64,000 nucleotides of DNA from Gnetum montanum (GCA_015680685.1 MNCI01008000.1:69456-133455), one strand, 5' to 3'; counted from the first letter of the stretch, positions 24,120 to 34,800 are shown. Numbers and translations: made by a program. Notes: a model not told the origin generated them from the letters alone.

Positions 24120-24610
24120 TTGAAATCTTGTGCAGATCTCTTGTGGTGGTGGATGATTGGTGGTGAATTGTTCTAGTGGAGGCAGTTTATGATAGCGAGC
24201 ATTTTGCCCTTGGGAATTTCTATAGGTGAGTTCTTGAATGACTATTCACATTTTCCTTTTCCTTTTTCTTTTGGGTTCTCACAGATCTGTGTGGCTGCTA
24301 CAATGTTGCAGGCTCTTGCAACTCTGGATTAGTGCTAGTGTGGTTGCGATGGTGTTTGTCGACTGGATCTATGAGGCAAAAGAAAGGTGGGTAGTTCTAC
24401 ATAGCTACAATGCAGATCTACATTATAGGGGTGTGGTGGAGGTGTTGACTTGCATTGCGGCGGTTTTTTTGATATTCATTGTTTGAGTTGTAGTGGACAG
24501 ATTCGTGCGGGTTCAACAATGGCAAATTTGTTTGATTCTACTCTTCATTAGGGAAGCTCTTCTAACTTCCCTAAAATAGATTGTCTTCTTCTGGATGATA
24601 TTTTTGATGT
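24120..24610 (+). other. probable 5' region of the LINE
   Basis: Lies directly upstream of LINE ORF1 in the same orientation and is less AT-rich than its surroundings (GTGGTGG-type and CTGCTACAATG stretches). An 82-codon open frame (24238-24486) has a hydrophobic start but no recognisable domain. Treated as 5' untranslated sequence by position only. Confidence 0.3.
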
Positions 24611-25210
24611 GGTTTTTAAAGATTTTGCAATGCATTTTATTTTTCTTCAAATTGTGGGATTTCTACTAAGGTCACTAAGTATTAACACGTAAATTCAAAG
24701 CCTTCTTTAGCCCCAGGGCATTCAAGTTTCTCATGTCTACTATTACACTTGGAACTTTATCCTAGTGGAACTATTTGAGGCCTCTTAGGTCGAGAAGGCT
24801 CTCTCTATAAAAACTGTTCCAACACGAAATGCAACTCTCATTACGCATGCTTGGAAATTTGACTTTAATGTTAATGACCTAGCTTATAACAAAATTTCCT
24901 ATTGTGTTGAATTGCCAAACGTTCCACTCATTTTTTCATTTGTAGAGAGGGACATTGTGAGTATCCTCGGTCCTATTATTTCCAACCATAGCATTGTGAT
25001 TAATGGAACTCAGTTTTGCTACTATTGTATCAAACTCAATATTGCTCAAAGGAAGACCTCATTAACCCCTACAGCTGGTGGAAAACTCTACATCCAAAAA
25101 ATAGATTTTTTGTATCTCCTAAACTCCTATAGCCACTGTCATTAGGATGAGCATCATATCTCAGATTGTCCCTTTTTAGCAAAGAAAAAACACTTTGTTG
25201 AGTCTTAAAA
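24610..25210 (+). pseudogene. LINE ORF1-like, CCHC
   Basis: A decayed frame with an ITHAWKFDFNVNDLAYNKI block, VELPNVPLIFSFVERDIVSI and a closing zinc knuckle Y-S-H-C-H-x-D-E-H-H-I-S-D-C-P (about 25129-25173). The order, a hydrophobic W..P.F....L domain followed by one CCHC, is that of ORF1 in plant L1-like elements (DUF4283 type), which binds RNA. The first zinc ligand has become Tyr and a stop sits inside the knuckle. The endonuclease frame follows 0.4 kb downstream. Confidence 0.55.
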
Positions 25211-25629
25211 AACTCATTCCCCAAATACACCAGCATCCTATCCATCATCATAACCCTTTAGGTTTGGAACCTCTTCAAAAAATGTTTCAAAGTATTCCTC
25301 TTCATTTGGCCCCTCCAAGGCACAAGCACCATAGTTGGGTTCACTTACAAAGATAACCATCACAACACATGTCACTTCATCAAAGTCATTTAAGGACTCA
25401 GTCTTGGGTGAAGAGTTTGTGATAGGCAGTGGAAGGAAACAAGTTAAAGCTTCCTTCTTTACAACTCCACCCTCTACTTCCTCTCTAATGAATACTTTTA
25501 CAGCCCCTCTCACTACAAACAACTCCTTTTCCATTCTCTCACAAACAATGGAAGTTGATACTTCAACTTCAAAACCTTATAATGATCTTTCATTAGACAT
25601 GCCCTCTGCTTCCCCAGGAACCTCTTGTC

Positions 25630-26052
25630 ATGGAATGTTCGAGGCCTTATTGATAGGCTTCGATGAAAGCATTTAGACAACTTTCTTTCTAGTCTAAATA
25701 TTACTTTTGATTTTGTTCTCCTTCAAGAAATTAAGATTTTAGTAGATCATTTATCTCTTTTAGCCCATTGGTTTCTCCCTCAATCATCAGTTCTTACTAC
25801 ATGCCACATTAGTGGGAAAGGGGGAGCTACTATTATCTTCTCAACTTATTGGAAAGATAAAATAATTTAAAGCAGTTTGAATTTTGGTCATAGAGTTTCT
25901 TAGGCTACCTTCTCCTCCTTGCATGGCCCTTTCAGTATCTACTCAATTTATGTCCCAAATGACTCTATAGAACATGCTCTTCTATGGTAGGAACTAGCTA
26001 ATTCTCTTCCCTTAGTACCTTGGATTTTTGGAGGAGATTTTAATATGATAGA
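25630..26052 (+). pseudogene. LINE endonuclease, N-terminal part (before gap)
   Basis: Apurinic-type (EEP) endonuclease of a non-LTR retrotransposon. The frame shows SWNVRGLIDRL (25630-25662) with the metal-site Asn, FDFVLLQEIKIL (25715-25740) with the catalytic Glu, GKGGATIIFSTYW, and WIFGGDFNMI (26018-26050) with the GDFN motif, right at the edge of the N block. Stops are present but few. Confidence 0.8.
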
Positions 26053-26352
26053 NNNNNNNNNNNNNNNNNNNNNNNNNNNNNNNNNNNNNNNNNNNNNNNN
26101 NNNNNNNNNNNNNNNNNNNNNNNNNNNNNNNNNNNNNNNNNNNNNNNNNNNNNNNNNNNNNNNNNNNNNNNNNNNNNNNNNNNNNNNNNNNNNNNNNNNN
26201 NNNNNNNNNNNNNNNNNNNNNNNNNNNNNNNNNNNNNNNNNNNNNNNNNNNNNNNNNNNNNNNNNNNNNNNNNNNNNNNNNNNNNNNNNNNNNNNNNNNN
26301 NNNNNNNNNNNNNNNNNNNNNNNNNNNNNNNNNNNNNNNNNNNNNNNNNNNN
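26053..26352. other. assembly gap, 300 N
   Basis: Exactly 300 undetermined bases. The coding sequence on both sides carries the same endonuclease motif (GDFN at 26036-26047 and again at 26389-26400), so the gap probably joins two LINE copies or two overlapping contig ends rather than missing internal sequence. Confidence 0.95.
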
Positions 26353-26700
26353 TGGTCAAGTTTTTGATCATCAAGCATGGTTCCTCATTGGGGATTTTAA
26401 TCAAAGATTGTCTGCATGGGAGAAAACTGGGGATGAGACTGACTCTCTGCTTGGAAGCCATGAGTTTATTCACTTTCGTCAATCATATGATCTTGTGAAC
26501 CTTAATATTCAAGGTTGCAAGTTCACCTAGAGTAATCAGCAAAAAGGCAAAGACTGGGTCCTCTCACACATTGACAGGGTTTGGGTCAGTGTTGAGGTCC
26601 TTATGGGTCACAAGGTTGTGGTTTATGGTCATGAGTGGCAGGCTTTTGACCATCGTACTCTTGTCTACTCTATGTGTAACCTTGATAGGCTTGCTCCAAG
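26353..26700 (+). pseudogene. LINE endonuclease, second half (after gap)
   Basis: Opens with HQAWFLIGDFNQRLSAWEK (26378-26432), repeating the GDFN motif seen before the gap, continues with DLVNLNIQGCKFT, and the frame then shows HIDRVWVSVEVL (about 26565-26600) and AFDHRTLVYS (26645-26675), matching the conserved IDR..VS and SDH motifs near the end of the LINE endonuclease domain. It is better preserved than the part before the gap. Confidence 0.8.
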
Positions 26701-27175
26701 TCCTTTTTGTTTTGAGCATGCATGGTTAACTAAGGGATGGTTGCACAAGCTAGTCAATGAGATCTAGGATGGGTATCCCACCCACATAGATCCCTAGGAC
26801 TTTCTTTAGCAAGGGCTCCTCGGCTTCCAAAGATAGATTAAGAACATGCATGCCACTCAGAAGTACTCCTTTCAAGATACCAGGGCTAGCCTCCAACAAC
26901 AACTATTGAATATTCAAGTCATGCAAGAGAATGGTGAAGCCCTAGAGGAAGAGGAGCATAGCCTGTTGATGGAGCTCCAGTCACTGGTGAAGAAGAGCAA
27001 TACTAGAGAGAGAGATCTAGGATGCAATGGCTTAGGAAGGGAGACAGGAACACTCGATTCTTCTTTGATGCTGCAAAAGCTAATAATCAAAGCAAGAGGA
27101 TACACCACATTCTTCAAGGACAAACTAGCTTGCATAATACACAAGATATTGCTCAAGAGATGTAAAAGTACTAGG
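26701..27175 (+). pseudogene. LINE linker between endonuclease and RT, truncated
   Basis: Coiled, charged region followed by SRMQWLRKGDRNTRFFFDAA (27020-27080), the standard block that precedes the reverse transcriptase in plant L1 elements, split over two frames. The RT itself (FADD and downstream blocks) does not follow; similarity stops near 27175. LINEs usually lose their 5' end, so loss of the 3' part implies a later break. Confidence 0.65.
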
Positions 27176-27179
27176 CTGG

Positions 27180-28284
27180 GGTTTGGTCTTTGGAAAGGGG
27201 GACGGTTCCTCCCCTATAGGGGAAACCTAGTGGAGGACTAAAAGTTCATCCAACCACATCCGTTAGTGTTGCTTGTAAAATAAAACTTGAAATAAGTGAG
27301 TCACGCAAATGTTTGATGTTTTCTAGCTTCGCAGGTGATGAGAAGTGTTAGCAATCACCTTTGATGATGCTATTTTGTTAAGATGTCATAGTGCTACTAA
27401 CATCAAATGATATGCAATAGTTGCATCAATCCTTAGAATTGTGAGAAGTGACAAAGTCTTATCCTATCAACAACTTGTTAAGTCTAATGAGAGAAAGGTA
27501 TGTAGGCCTTGTAATCATTCCATCATTATGAGTTACATTCGTATTAGTTGCTAATGTAAGCATAATTTCATGTTTTTAGAGGATTGGAAAAAAATTGTAT
27601 TGATCTGTAGAAGGTGGTTATTAGGGGTCTTATAGCACTAAAACCAAAAAAAAAAAACCAAGATCAAAGCACGGTATTGTGACCCTTAGCTCAACATGTC
27701 AACCTAGGGTCATGTCCTAGGTAACACATTATAAATCAACTCCTTAACATTTAAAAACAAAATCCTTCATAACTTTCCAATTTTTTCAATCAATCTTTTT
27801 TCAAAAAGTAGCACAACCTACTATTTTTCTAAAAGTCATGANCTTTTTTCAAAAAGTAGCACAACCTACTATTTTTCTAAAAGTCACGAATTTTTGCTGA
27901 ATATTTTGAATAATTGGCACAAGTTTTTTAAAAATTTTGATTGTAAAATTTTAGACAACAAAAATGCTAATGCCTTATTAGAACAAAATATAATATTTCA
28001 TTCAAACATTATAGGTTTTTACATTAAAAAAACAAGTATATAATTGTAAAGATGATGCTATATAGAATACTACAATATTTTGAGTTAGTGACATGTATAA
28101 CATATCTTAGTACCAATAAAATAAAGGAATTTATTCACAGTATGTCACATTTATATAGTTATACACTTATTATATTATATGAATCTAAAACTAAATTTTT
28201 ATTTAGTTCACTAATACCCTTTGGATCTATCAAACCAATTTCAAAATGCCTTTTACAGAATTCATTTTGTACATAACTTAACGT
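27180..28284. other. AT-rich stretch without recognisable gene
   Basis: No coding remnant recognised. Contains a 47-bp direct repeat (27795-27841 and 27843-27889) around a single N at 27842, again suggesting an unmerged contig join. Confidence 0.5.
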
Positions 28285-28360
28285 AGCCCACTAGAAATGA
28301 ACTTGTGACTTGGGTATTCCTAGCCAAGACTCTTACCACTAAGCTAACACCTCATTGTAT
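28285..28360 (-). mobile_element. tRNA-derived SINE copy S5 (head only)
   Basis: Reverse strand: CAATGAGGTGTTAGCTTAGT and GGTAAGAGTC (box A), then CACAAGTTCATTTC (box B region). Sequence TACATAACT before and TATATAAACT after could be an eroded target duplication. The body seen in other copies is missing. Confidence 0.55.
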
Positions 28361-28582
28361 ATAAACTCTCTTATCCTATCTAGAATTAAAATCAAAATCT
28401 TTGAAGTTTTTATTTTACATATCACAAAAATTTTCAATGACTTTTTCTTGAACTTTTGCCAACTTTTGCAATTTTGCAACTTATTAAAGTAGCCAATAAA
28501 ATTGATTTTCCAACTTTTCAATTTTTACTTATAATCAAAAAAATTTAAAATTGAACTTGAATGCAGCAGAAAATTAAAACAA

Positions 28583-28775
28583 TACAATGTCAAACTAAAA
28601 CCTTACATCAATTTGAATTTAATATAAACATAGTGCTTGTATTTTTAAACTTCTACAATGTCAAACTAAATCCTTACATCAATTTGATTTCGATATAAAC
28701 ACAGTAGTTGTATTTCTAAACTTCTACAATGCAAAACTAAATCCTTACATTAGTATGAATTCAATTTGGCGGTAG
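28583..28775. repeat. 71-bp tandem repeat, about 2.7 copies
   Basis: Units start at 28583, 28654 and 28725 with TACAATGYMAAACTAAAYCC and share TATAAACAYAGTNSTTGTAT. Slightly diverged copies, no coding potential. Confidence 0.85.
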
Positions 28776-29179
28776 GCAAACATATGTACCTCTAGGATGT
28801 AGAATTCCATTTCCATCAACCATAATTAGCTATTTATGTCATTAAAAACTGCAAACACAATTATTAAAACAAAACCAATATACCAAAGAGAATGAAGATT
28901 ACAATAAATGAACATCAATTAAGAATTTAAAATAAGTTAAAGGCCTACAATCTTCTGCTAAATATAATAAATTTTCAACATTTTTGATAGTCCACAATGA
29001 GATTCTATAGAAATAACCTACATCATCCATAAAACCAAACAAATTTTGTTATTTTCATGTCTAATATAAGAGTTTGGGTGTTCCACTTTGCACTATTAAA
29101 ATGTATGTGACTTGGATGTCACGTGAATTTGCCCAAGTTTTTTTTGGAGGGGTTGTGCAAAGAGCATAGATGTTAGCAC

Positions 29180-29970
29180 TCAAGATTAATCCTTGCGTTG
29201 TGGTGGGCAATGTCGCCGAGGCCAACGCTAGGGCCTACGTTGCCTTGTAAAGTTGTTTACTCTTGTTGCCCAATGCCATAGCAAGGGGCTGCTTTTCAAT
29301 GTGCTGTTGAGGGTTCGAACATGTTGGATATGGCAATGCATGTCACTAATGATTCGGAGGGTTCCGACACGATAGTGGCATGGGATATATCAACTAAGCT
29401 TTTGCATGTGGCAAAAAAGGTAGTGGAAAAGGCCACAAAAGATGAACGTAGGGTCTAGGAAGCTAAGTGGTGCACCCACAAGGAAGCATTTCAACATGCA
29501 CAAGCTCAATTGGAAGTTTAGTTCATGGAGAAAGAAAAAGAGCTGCTGCAGCAACATGCAATCTGTGAAGAGAGTGCTAAGGCAATGTTGATTGATGAAC
29601 TGAGGACCCAAATCAGGGAGCAGCTGCAACATGAAGAGGAGCAATGGTAGGAGCTGGAGAGGTTGGAGCAGGTTGCCAAGGAGTGGGAGCAAGAGGAAGC
29701 AAAACAATTGCAAAGGCAGCTAGACAGAGCACATGCCCAAAATGCCAAGATGTAGCTAAGAAGTGGATGCTGCCCCTACCAAGTGCTGAACATTCACAAA
29801 CACCACATGGTGGGCTCTTCATTGACACATTTGAAGATCCTCATTCAAACTCCATTTTGATGAAAAAGGAACAGCCAACCACTATGCCAGGAAAGAGGCT
29901 GCCTTCAAAGACTTCCAAGAAGCAACCACTTTTGTCAACTCAGAGCACCATCGAGAGGTGCTAAATGGTA
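29180..29970 (+). pseudogene. coiled-coil coding remnant
   Basis: One frame from about 29320 reads LDMAMHVTNDSEGSDTIVAW, AKKVVEKATKDERRV and, after 29520, FMEKEKELLQQHAICEESA, LIDELRTQIREQLQHEEEQW and LERLEQVAKEWEQEEAKQL, a long Glu/Gln/Leu-rich coiled coil. The four in-frame stops up to 29757 are all TAG where Gln would fit. A frameshift near 29757 moves the frame to KKWMLPLPSAEHS through to a stop at 29962. It resembles the coiled-coil accessory protein at 5.6-6.8 kb in character, not demonstrably in sequence. Function unknown. Confidence 0.4.
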
Positions 29971-30211
29971 TCCACAATCAAGAAATTCCTAATTGTACCT
30001 ATCTAAATCTACCCAAATGTCTATAGTGTGTCTATTCTTTGGGGGGATCTGAGGGTTTCACAAATTGTTCTTAGGTTTCTTTTGTGTTATCTCTTGGCTA
30101 TTGGGAGTGTGTGGGGCGATTCATGAGGCCCCAAGTTTTGCATGGTTGGTAGTTGGGTAAGGGTTCTGTTTTTTAAAGATTTTTGAGGGCCAATGGCCTG
30201 GCCAATTTTTC

Positions 30212-31478
30212 ACATGAAATTTATCACTTAATGAATTAACAGTTAGTAGAGTAGAACAAAGAATAAAAAATTTATTGTTATTAGAGGTTGTCTGTTAGAG
30301 AATGAGGCATTCTAAATGTGTATTTACAATACAAGCAAAGCATAAGAGTGTTTGCCTTTTACAATACTCTTTGTTTTGCATGAACAATCACACTTACCAA
30401 AAAGAAAATCAAAATGTTGAGCTAAAGGCAATGATTTGTTAGGCAATTTTTATAGATTTCCTAATAATGAACAAAAACAAACATAACAGGGTGGACCATC
30501 CAGGCTGAATTTTCATAATGGAATTTGTGCCTAGCCTGTACGTTGTTTGACGTACACAAATTGCATGAATTCACGATGCATTAGTTGGATGCACATTAAT
30601 AGATTTTGTAAGATGCACTCATGCTTATAATGAAAGATCATAATTTCAATAGGTTATGTCCTTTACTTTTATGCACAACTCATAACAGTGAAATATGTCG
30701 TTGCAGTTCCAAAATGGTGCCAAGGGCTTCATCTAGCTCCTTACCACAAACACTGAACCTAAAGATGCTAACGGCATAAATTTTAAAGGCTTTCAATAAA
30801 GACGGTTGCACCAACAAGCATATATTGATGTAAATATATGGTATATATGGTATTTCATGTGAGATGTATTATTGTATTACATCAACACTGGTTATCTTTT
30901 TAATAGAATCATTCATGACATTGAAAGTTATTTGAAACCAATTCCATGGTGTTTTAGACAAATCAAATTCAAAGTAAATAAATTCCACTTAGTTTTCTGA
31001 CAGCGTTATAAACTCTGTAAACTATTTTGTACTTGGCAGAAAAGGCAACTGCATTCACCAAACAGATGTTAATCTATTCTTATTTTAAAGAGGCATAGGG
31101 TTGATTGTAACGGGGATAATATCAGTGAAGGTTTATTGAATGGCCAGATTTACAGGATAATTTTTGGTCCATTGCTTTAGGAGTTAACTGTTTCACTGAA
31201 TTCTTGAGTCATTTAACGCTTTTTAGTTGCAGGTAAAACCTGCGCTCTAAAAAACTTGACTATTTTTGTCTGGGTTTACTATAATTTCACATTCAATATT
31301 CAAATTTGATTGCAATCTATGCGTGACCTCCGGTGTTCAAGATTAGTTGTATTGATGTAACGGAAAATTGATGTTCTAGCATTAGAAAAGGAAAGCGACA
31401 CAAATGCAAATTCATTTTAAAGGGGGAAGTTCCAAAATATCAATTCTAACAGTGGGGCTAGAATATATATGGATATTA
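30212..31478. repeat. >1 kb direct repeat, copy 1
   Basis: Begins ACATGAAATTTATCACTTAA and ends GAATATATATGGATATTA; the same sequence with only scattered changes recurs at 32641-33658. Copy 1 carries an extra 236 bp (30541-30776) absent from copy 2. The ends lack TG/CA, and I find no primer site or polypurine tract beside them, so these are better taken as a segmental duplication than as LTRs. Together the copies flank the Endonuclease V exon. Confidence 0.8.
30680..30776 (-). pseudogene. possible short exon in the segment unique to copy 1
   Basis: Reverse strand after a CATCTTTAG acceptor-like site encodes FSVCGKELDEALGTILELQR and HISLL followed by a stop. It looks protein-like but is too short to identify. 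It shares the strand of the Endonuclease V exon but does not match any part of that family I know. Confidence 0.2.
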
Positions 31479-32021
31479 CACCTTTGAAACCACTCCCTAA
31501 CTCCTTGAAAAGGTACCATACACTAATATGGTTCATAAAGCTATAGGAAATAATGAGATGTAGCTTATTCCTACAATTGATCCCTTATATTTTATAGGTT
31601 GAAAGTTGAACTTCAACAGTTCACCCTAAAATTTAAGGAAAGTCTACAAAAGAAATGTCTGGAATTGAATTTTATCAAATAGATCAAAAGTGTCTGTGTA
31701 TGAATGCAATGAAAGAAACTTTATCAATCTTTTAGTGTATTCCCTATATTTGTTGCAATGAATTTTATAATTAATAAAACCCTCTCATGACCTATCTTTG
31801 AAGAAAATCGGTAGTAACGTTCCTTTATCTTTTTTGAAATTACTAGGAAGTATTTTCCCAAGCGCACAATTTTTCACATGAATTGATACAGTTAGTGCCA
31901 TGTACTAATTAATTTGTATTATATATGATCTATTTGAAATATGCCTAACAATATGTTGTTATTAGGTTTGTACCTTACAAACTTTCTAACAGAAAGTGGG
32001 AAACCAGTAAAGAGACATTAC

Positions 32022-32311
32022 CTCCCTGAATGCGAGGAAGCCAGGAATATATGGCATCCGAGAATATATGGCACTGTGTTAACTGGGAGATTTCAAAATC
32101 CTCATAAACAATGTTTAAGGTATCTGCTTCAACAACCACAAGTGCACCATAAGCAATAGCTGAATTTTCTTTTCTAAAACTGATGTTAAGCCTTCCAATG
32201 TATTGCAAGTTATTTATGATTTTGTGTTCATGAGTTTTAGAACCTGTGGGTGAAAGCTTCCATGGGATGTCATCTTCCAATATTAGTTGTTTCTTTAAGC
32301 AAGCCTGCTCC
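32022..32311 (-). pseudogene. Endonuclease V exon, broken
   Basis: Endonuclease V cleaves DNA or RNA near deaminated adenine (inosine). The reverse strand encodes EQACLKKQLILEDDIPWKL, then NLQYIGRLNISFRKENSAI, YGALVVVEADTLNIVYEDFE and, in another frame, PYIPGFLAFRE, followed by a GTAATG donor. These are the family's motif I (normally G-G-V-D-I-S-F) and motif II (PYIPG.L.FRE). The catalytic Asp of motif I is Asn here (codon 32185-32187), and a 17-bp tandem duplication (about 32045-32078) shifts the frame between the motifs. An acceptor AG lies at 32312-32313. A first exon might start at the ATG at 34018-34020 (MEETKERKAIAKR), which is speculative. Later exons are absent, so this is a 5' fragment. 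Confidence 0.75.
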
Positions 32312-32640
32312 CTAATAATAAATGGAGAATTTAAAAGGTTCTCATTAGTCAAGAAAAATCCATAGTTAGATAAAACAATAAATATTCTATATGAAGAACA
32401 TAAGAAGCAATGTATTTTAAAGGTTCTTTGCTATTTGATGGACAAGAAAAGGCCAAAAAGAAAATTTTCACATTTTTCTCTAACAGTCACTACATAAGCA
32501 TGATAGATAAAGCCTTGGTGTTTGCTTTTATTTTCTACGATGAAACATTGTATATTTTGCATGTTGTTATTGTATCTACCTAAACAATATATCATTCTAG
32601 GACATATAGCAAAAAAATTTATGTTGCAAGCGAAGTTTGA

Positions 32641-33658
32641 ACATGAAATTTATCACTTAATGAATTAACAGTTAGTAGAGTAGAACAAAGAATAAAAAAT
32701 TTATTGTTATTAGAGGTTGTCTGAGAATGAGGCATTCTAAATGTGTATTTACAATACAAGCAAAGCATAAGAGTGTTTGCCTTTTACAATACTCTTTGTT
32801 TTGCATGAACAATCACACTTACCAAAAAAAATCAAAATGTTGAGCTAAAGGCAATGATTTGTTAGGCAATTTTTATAGATTTCCTAATAATGAACAAAAA
32901 CAAACATAACAAGGTGGACCATCCAGGCTGAATTTTCATAATGGAATTTGTGCCTAGCCTGTATAAATTTTAAAGGCTTTCAATAAAGACGGTTGCACCA
33001 ACAAGCATATATTGATGAGGCAGAGTTGTATGGTATTCCATGTGAGATGTATTATTGTATTACATCAACACTGCTTATCTCTTTAATAGAATCATTCATG
33101 ACATTGAAAGTTATTTCAAACCAATTCCATGGTGTTTTAGACAAATCAAATTCAAAGTAAATAAATTCCACTTAGTTTTCTAACATAAACTATTTTGCAC
33201 TTGGTAGAACTGCATTCACCAAACAGATGTTAATCTATTCTTATTTTAAAGAGTCATAGGGTTGATTGTAACGGGGATAATATCAGTGAAGGTTTATTGA
33301 ATGGCCAGATTTACAGGATAATTTTTGGTCCATTGCTTTAGGAGCTAACTGTTTCAATGAATTCTTGAGTTATTTAACGCCTTTTAGTTGCAGGTAAAAC
33401 CTACGCTCCAAAAAACTTGACTATTTTTGTCTGGGTTTCTTATAATTTCGCATTCAATATTCAAATTTGATTGCAATCTATGCGTGACCTCCAGTGTTCA
33501 ATATTAGTTCTAGTGTTCAATATTAGTTCTATTGATGTAACGGCAAATTTATGTTCTGGCATTAGAAAAGGAAAGCGACACAGATGCAAATTCATTTTAA
33601 AGGGGGAAGTTCCAAAATATCAATTCTAGCAGTGGGGCTAGAATATATATGGATATTA
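32641..33658. repeat. >1 kb direct repeat, copy 2
   Basis: Closely similar to 30212-31478 but shorter, lacking a 236-bp internal segment and some small stretches, and with a short local duplication of AGTGTTCAATATTAGTTCT at about 33491-33530. If the Endonuclease V reading is right, this copy sits in its first intron and copy 1 downstream of the second exon. Confidence 0.8.
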
Positions 33659-34119
33659 TGCTATACCGGATCCATTTTTCCTCCTGAGAATCAAAAGCTG
33701 CCATCCATGGGGCTTCAATGTAGGTCTGGTAGATTGATTAATCATAAATCCTCTAGATAGATTCTCAACAAACACCACTGCAACACTGCAATACTAATTT
33801 ACCAAAAATTCAACCCCTAATCTAACCATGGAAAATTTTAAGATTGCCCACCTGTCAACGTTAAATTGGAAGCAACTCGCCTTGCCGCGTCTTAATCCTG
33901 ATCTCTGGTGTGTCTATGCAATCATGACCAATTTCTCCAGAAAAAATGTGTAATTTTGATCAAAACGTGTACAGTGGTAATTCGCTTAGCAATTGCTTTC
34001 CTTTCTTTTGTTTCCTCCATCGTGATGGGCGTCACCTTTGGAACACGACTTCCATTTAAAGAAAAATAAACATAAAGGATATTGTTACAATAATTAAATA
34101 AATATTCTTTATCATAAAG

Positions 34120-34800
34120 GATATTGTTACAATAACTAAATAAATATTCTTTATGATAGCAAAACTTACAAGAATTAGGAAAATTATAATAGGTAATTCA
34201 TTAAATATGAGTCTTTCCAAAGACTAATAATTTCTTGTTCATNTCGAAGACTAATAATTTCTTGTTTATCTTTCTTAAAAATCAACATAAAATTATATAA
34301 TGTGGGGGTGTTGAAACCCAAAATAATTGAAACATAGGTGCACCCCAAAATTTATAGAAGGTTACAACTTACAACTCCATAGTAGAGTTGAACCTATGAC
34401 CTAGGGTTATTAGGCTAAGACCCATACCACTAGGCTAACACCTCATTGTTAAAAAATTATATAAGTTGATAAAATCGGAAACTTTAACATGTTCTTCAAA
34501 TTGGACATCAAAATCTATAGCTCACTTATGAATGATAACACTGCATACTTATATATAAAAGACCCTATATCTAGAGCACATTGCACCATTGAAGCATTGC
34601 CTAACTCAACAAGCAAAAAAAAAAATAAAAAAAAATAAAAAACAAAACAAAAATAATACCTTGTATGAAAGAATTGGATGTCATGATTTTTTATTCACAT
34701 CATTTAATTGTGAAACGAAACTTCAATTACAAGACAATTAATCCAAAATTTGAATGAAAACATATTGTGATGAAAGATTAACAACATTCTCTATAGTGGA
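34120..34800 (-). pseudogene. minus-strand zinc-knuckle coding repeat, copy 2 (SINE in its intron)
   Basis: Second copy of the sequence at 13970-14600. The reverse strand shows, for the first exon, SFVSQLNDVNKK ending at a GTATTA donor near 34660, an intron with the same GATAT.GGGTCTTTTATAT block, and a second exon with KKDKQEI and TYYNFPNSCKFCYHKEYLF. Here C-x2-C is kept but the following His is Tyr, complementary to the losses in copy 1. SINE S6 interrupts the intron, and a single N at 34243 interrupts the second exon between short direct repeats (34216-34242 and 34244-34269). Confidence 0.4.
34301..34452 (-). mobile_element. tRNA-derived SINE copy S6 with target-site duplication
   Basis: Reverse strand: CAATGAGGTGTTAGCCTAGT and GGTATGGGTCTTAGCC (box A), AGGTCATAGGTTCAACTCT (box B), then TATAGTGG..TTGTAAC, CTTCTATAAATTTTGGGGTG and CACCTATGTTTC. 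A perfect 12-bp duplication AAAATTATATAA borders it at 34289-34300 and 34453-34464, proving insertion. This is the best-defined copy of the family in the window. Confidence 0.85.

Noticed and set aside
26012-26530. Open frames running through the N block
   Set aside because: They are open only because N codons contain no stops; only the flanking endonuclease parts are real.
29390-29828. Minus-strand open frames rich in Leu, Cys and Ser
   Set aside because: Antisense shadow of the coiled-coil remnant, whose CTG/CAG-rich codons give open Leu/Cys/Ser frames in reverse.
30212-33658. Pair of LTRs around a gene-capturing element
   Set aside because: No TG..CA ends, primer site or polypurine tract on either strand; kept as direct repeats of unknown origin.
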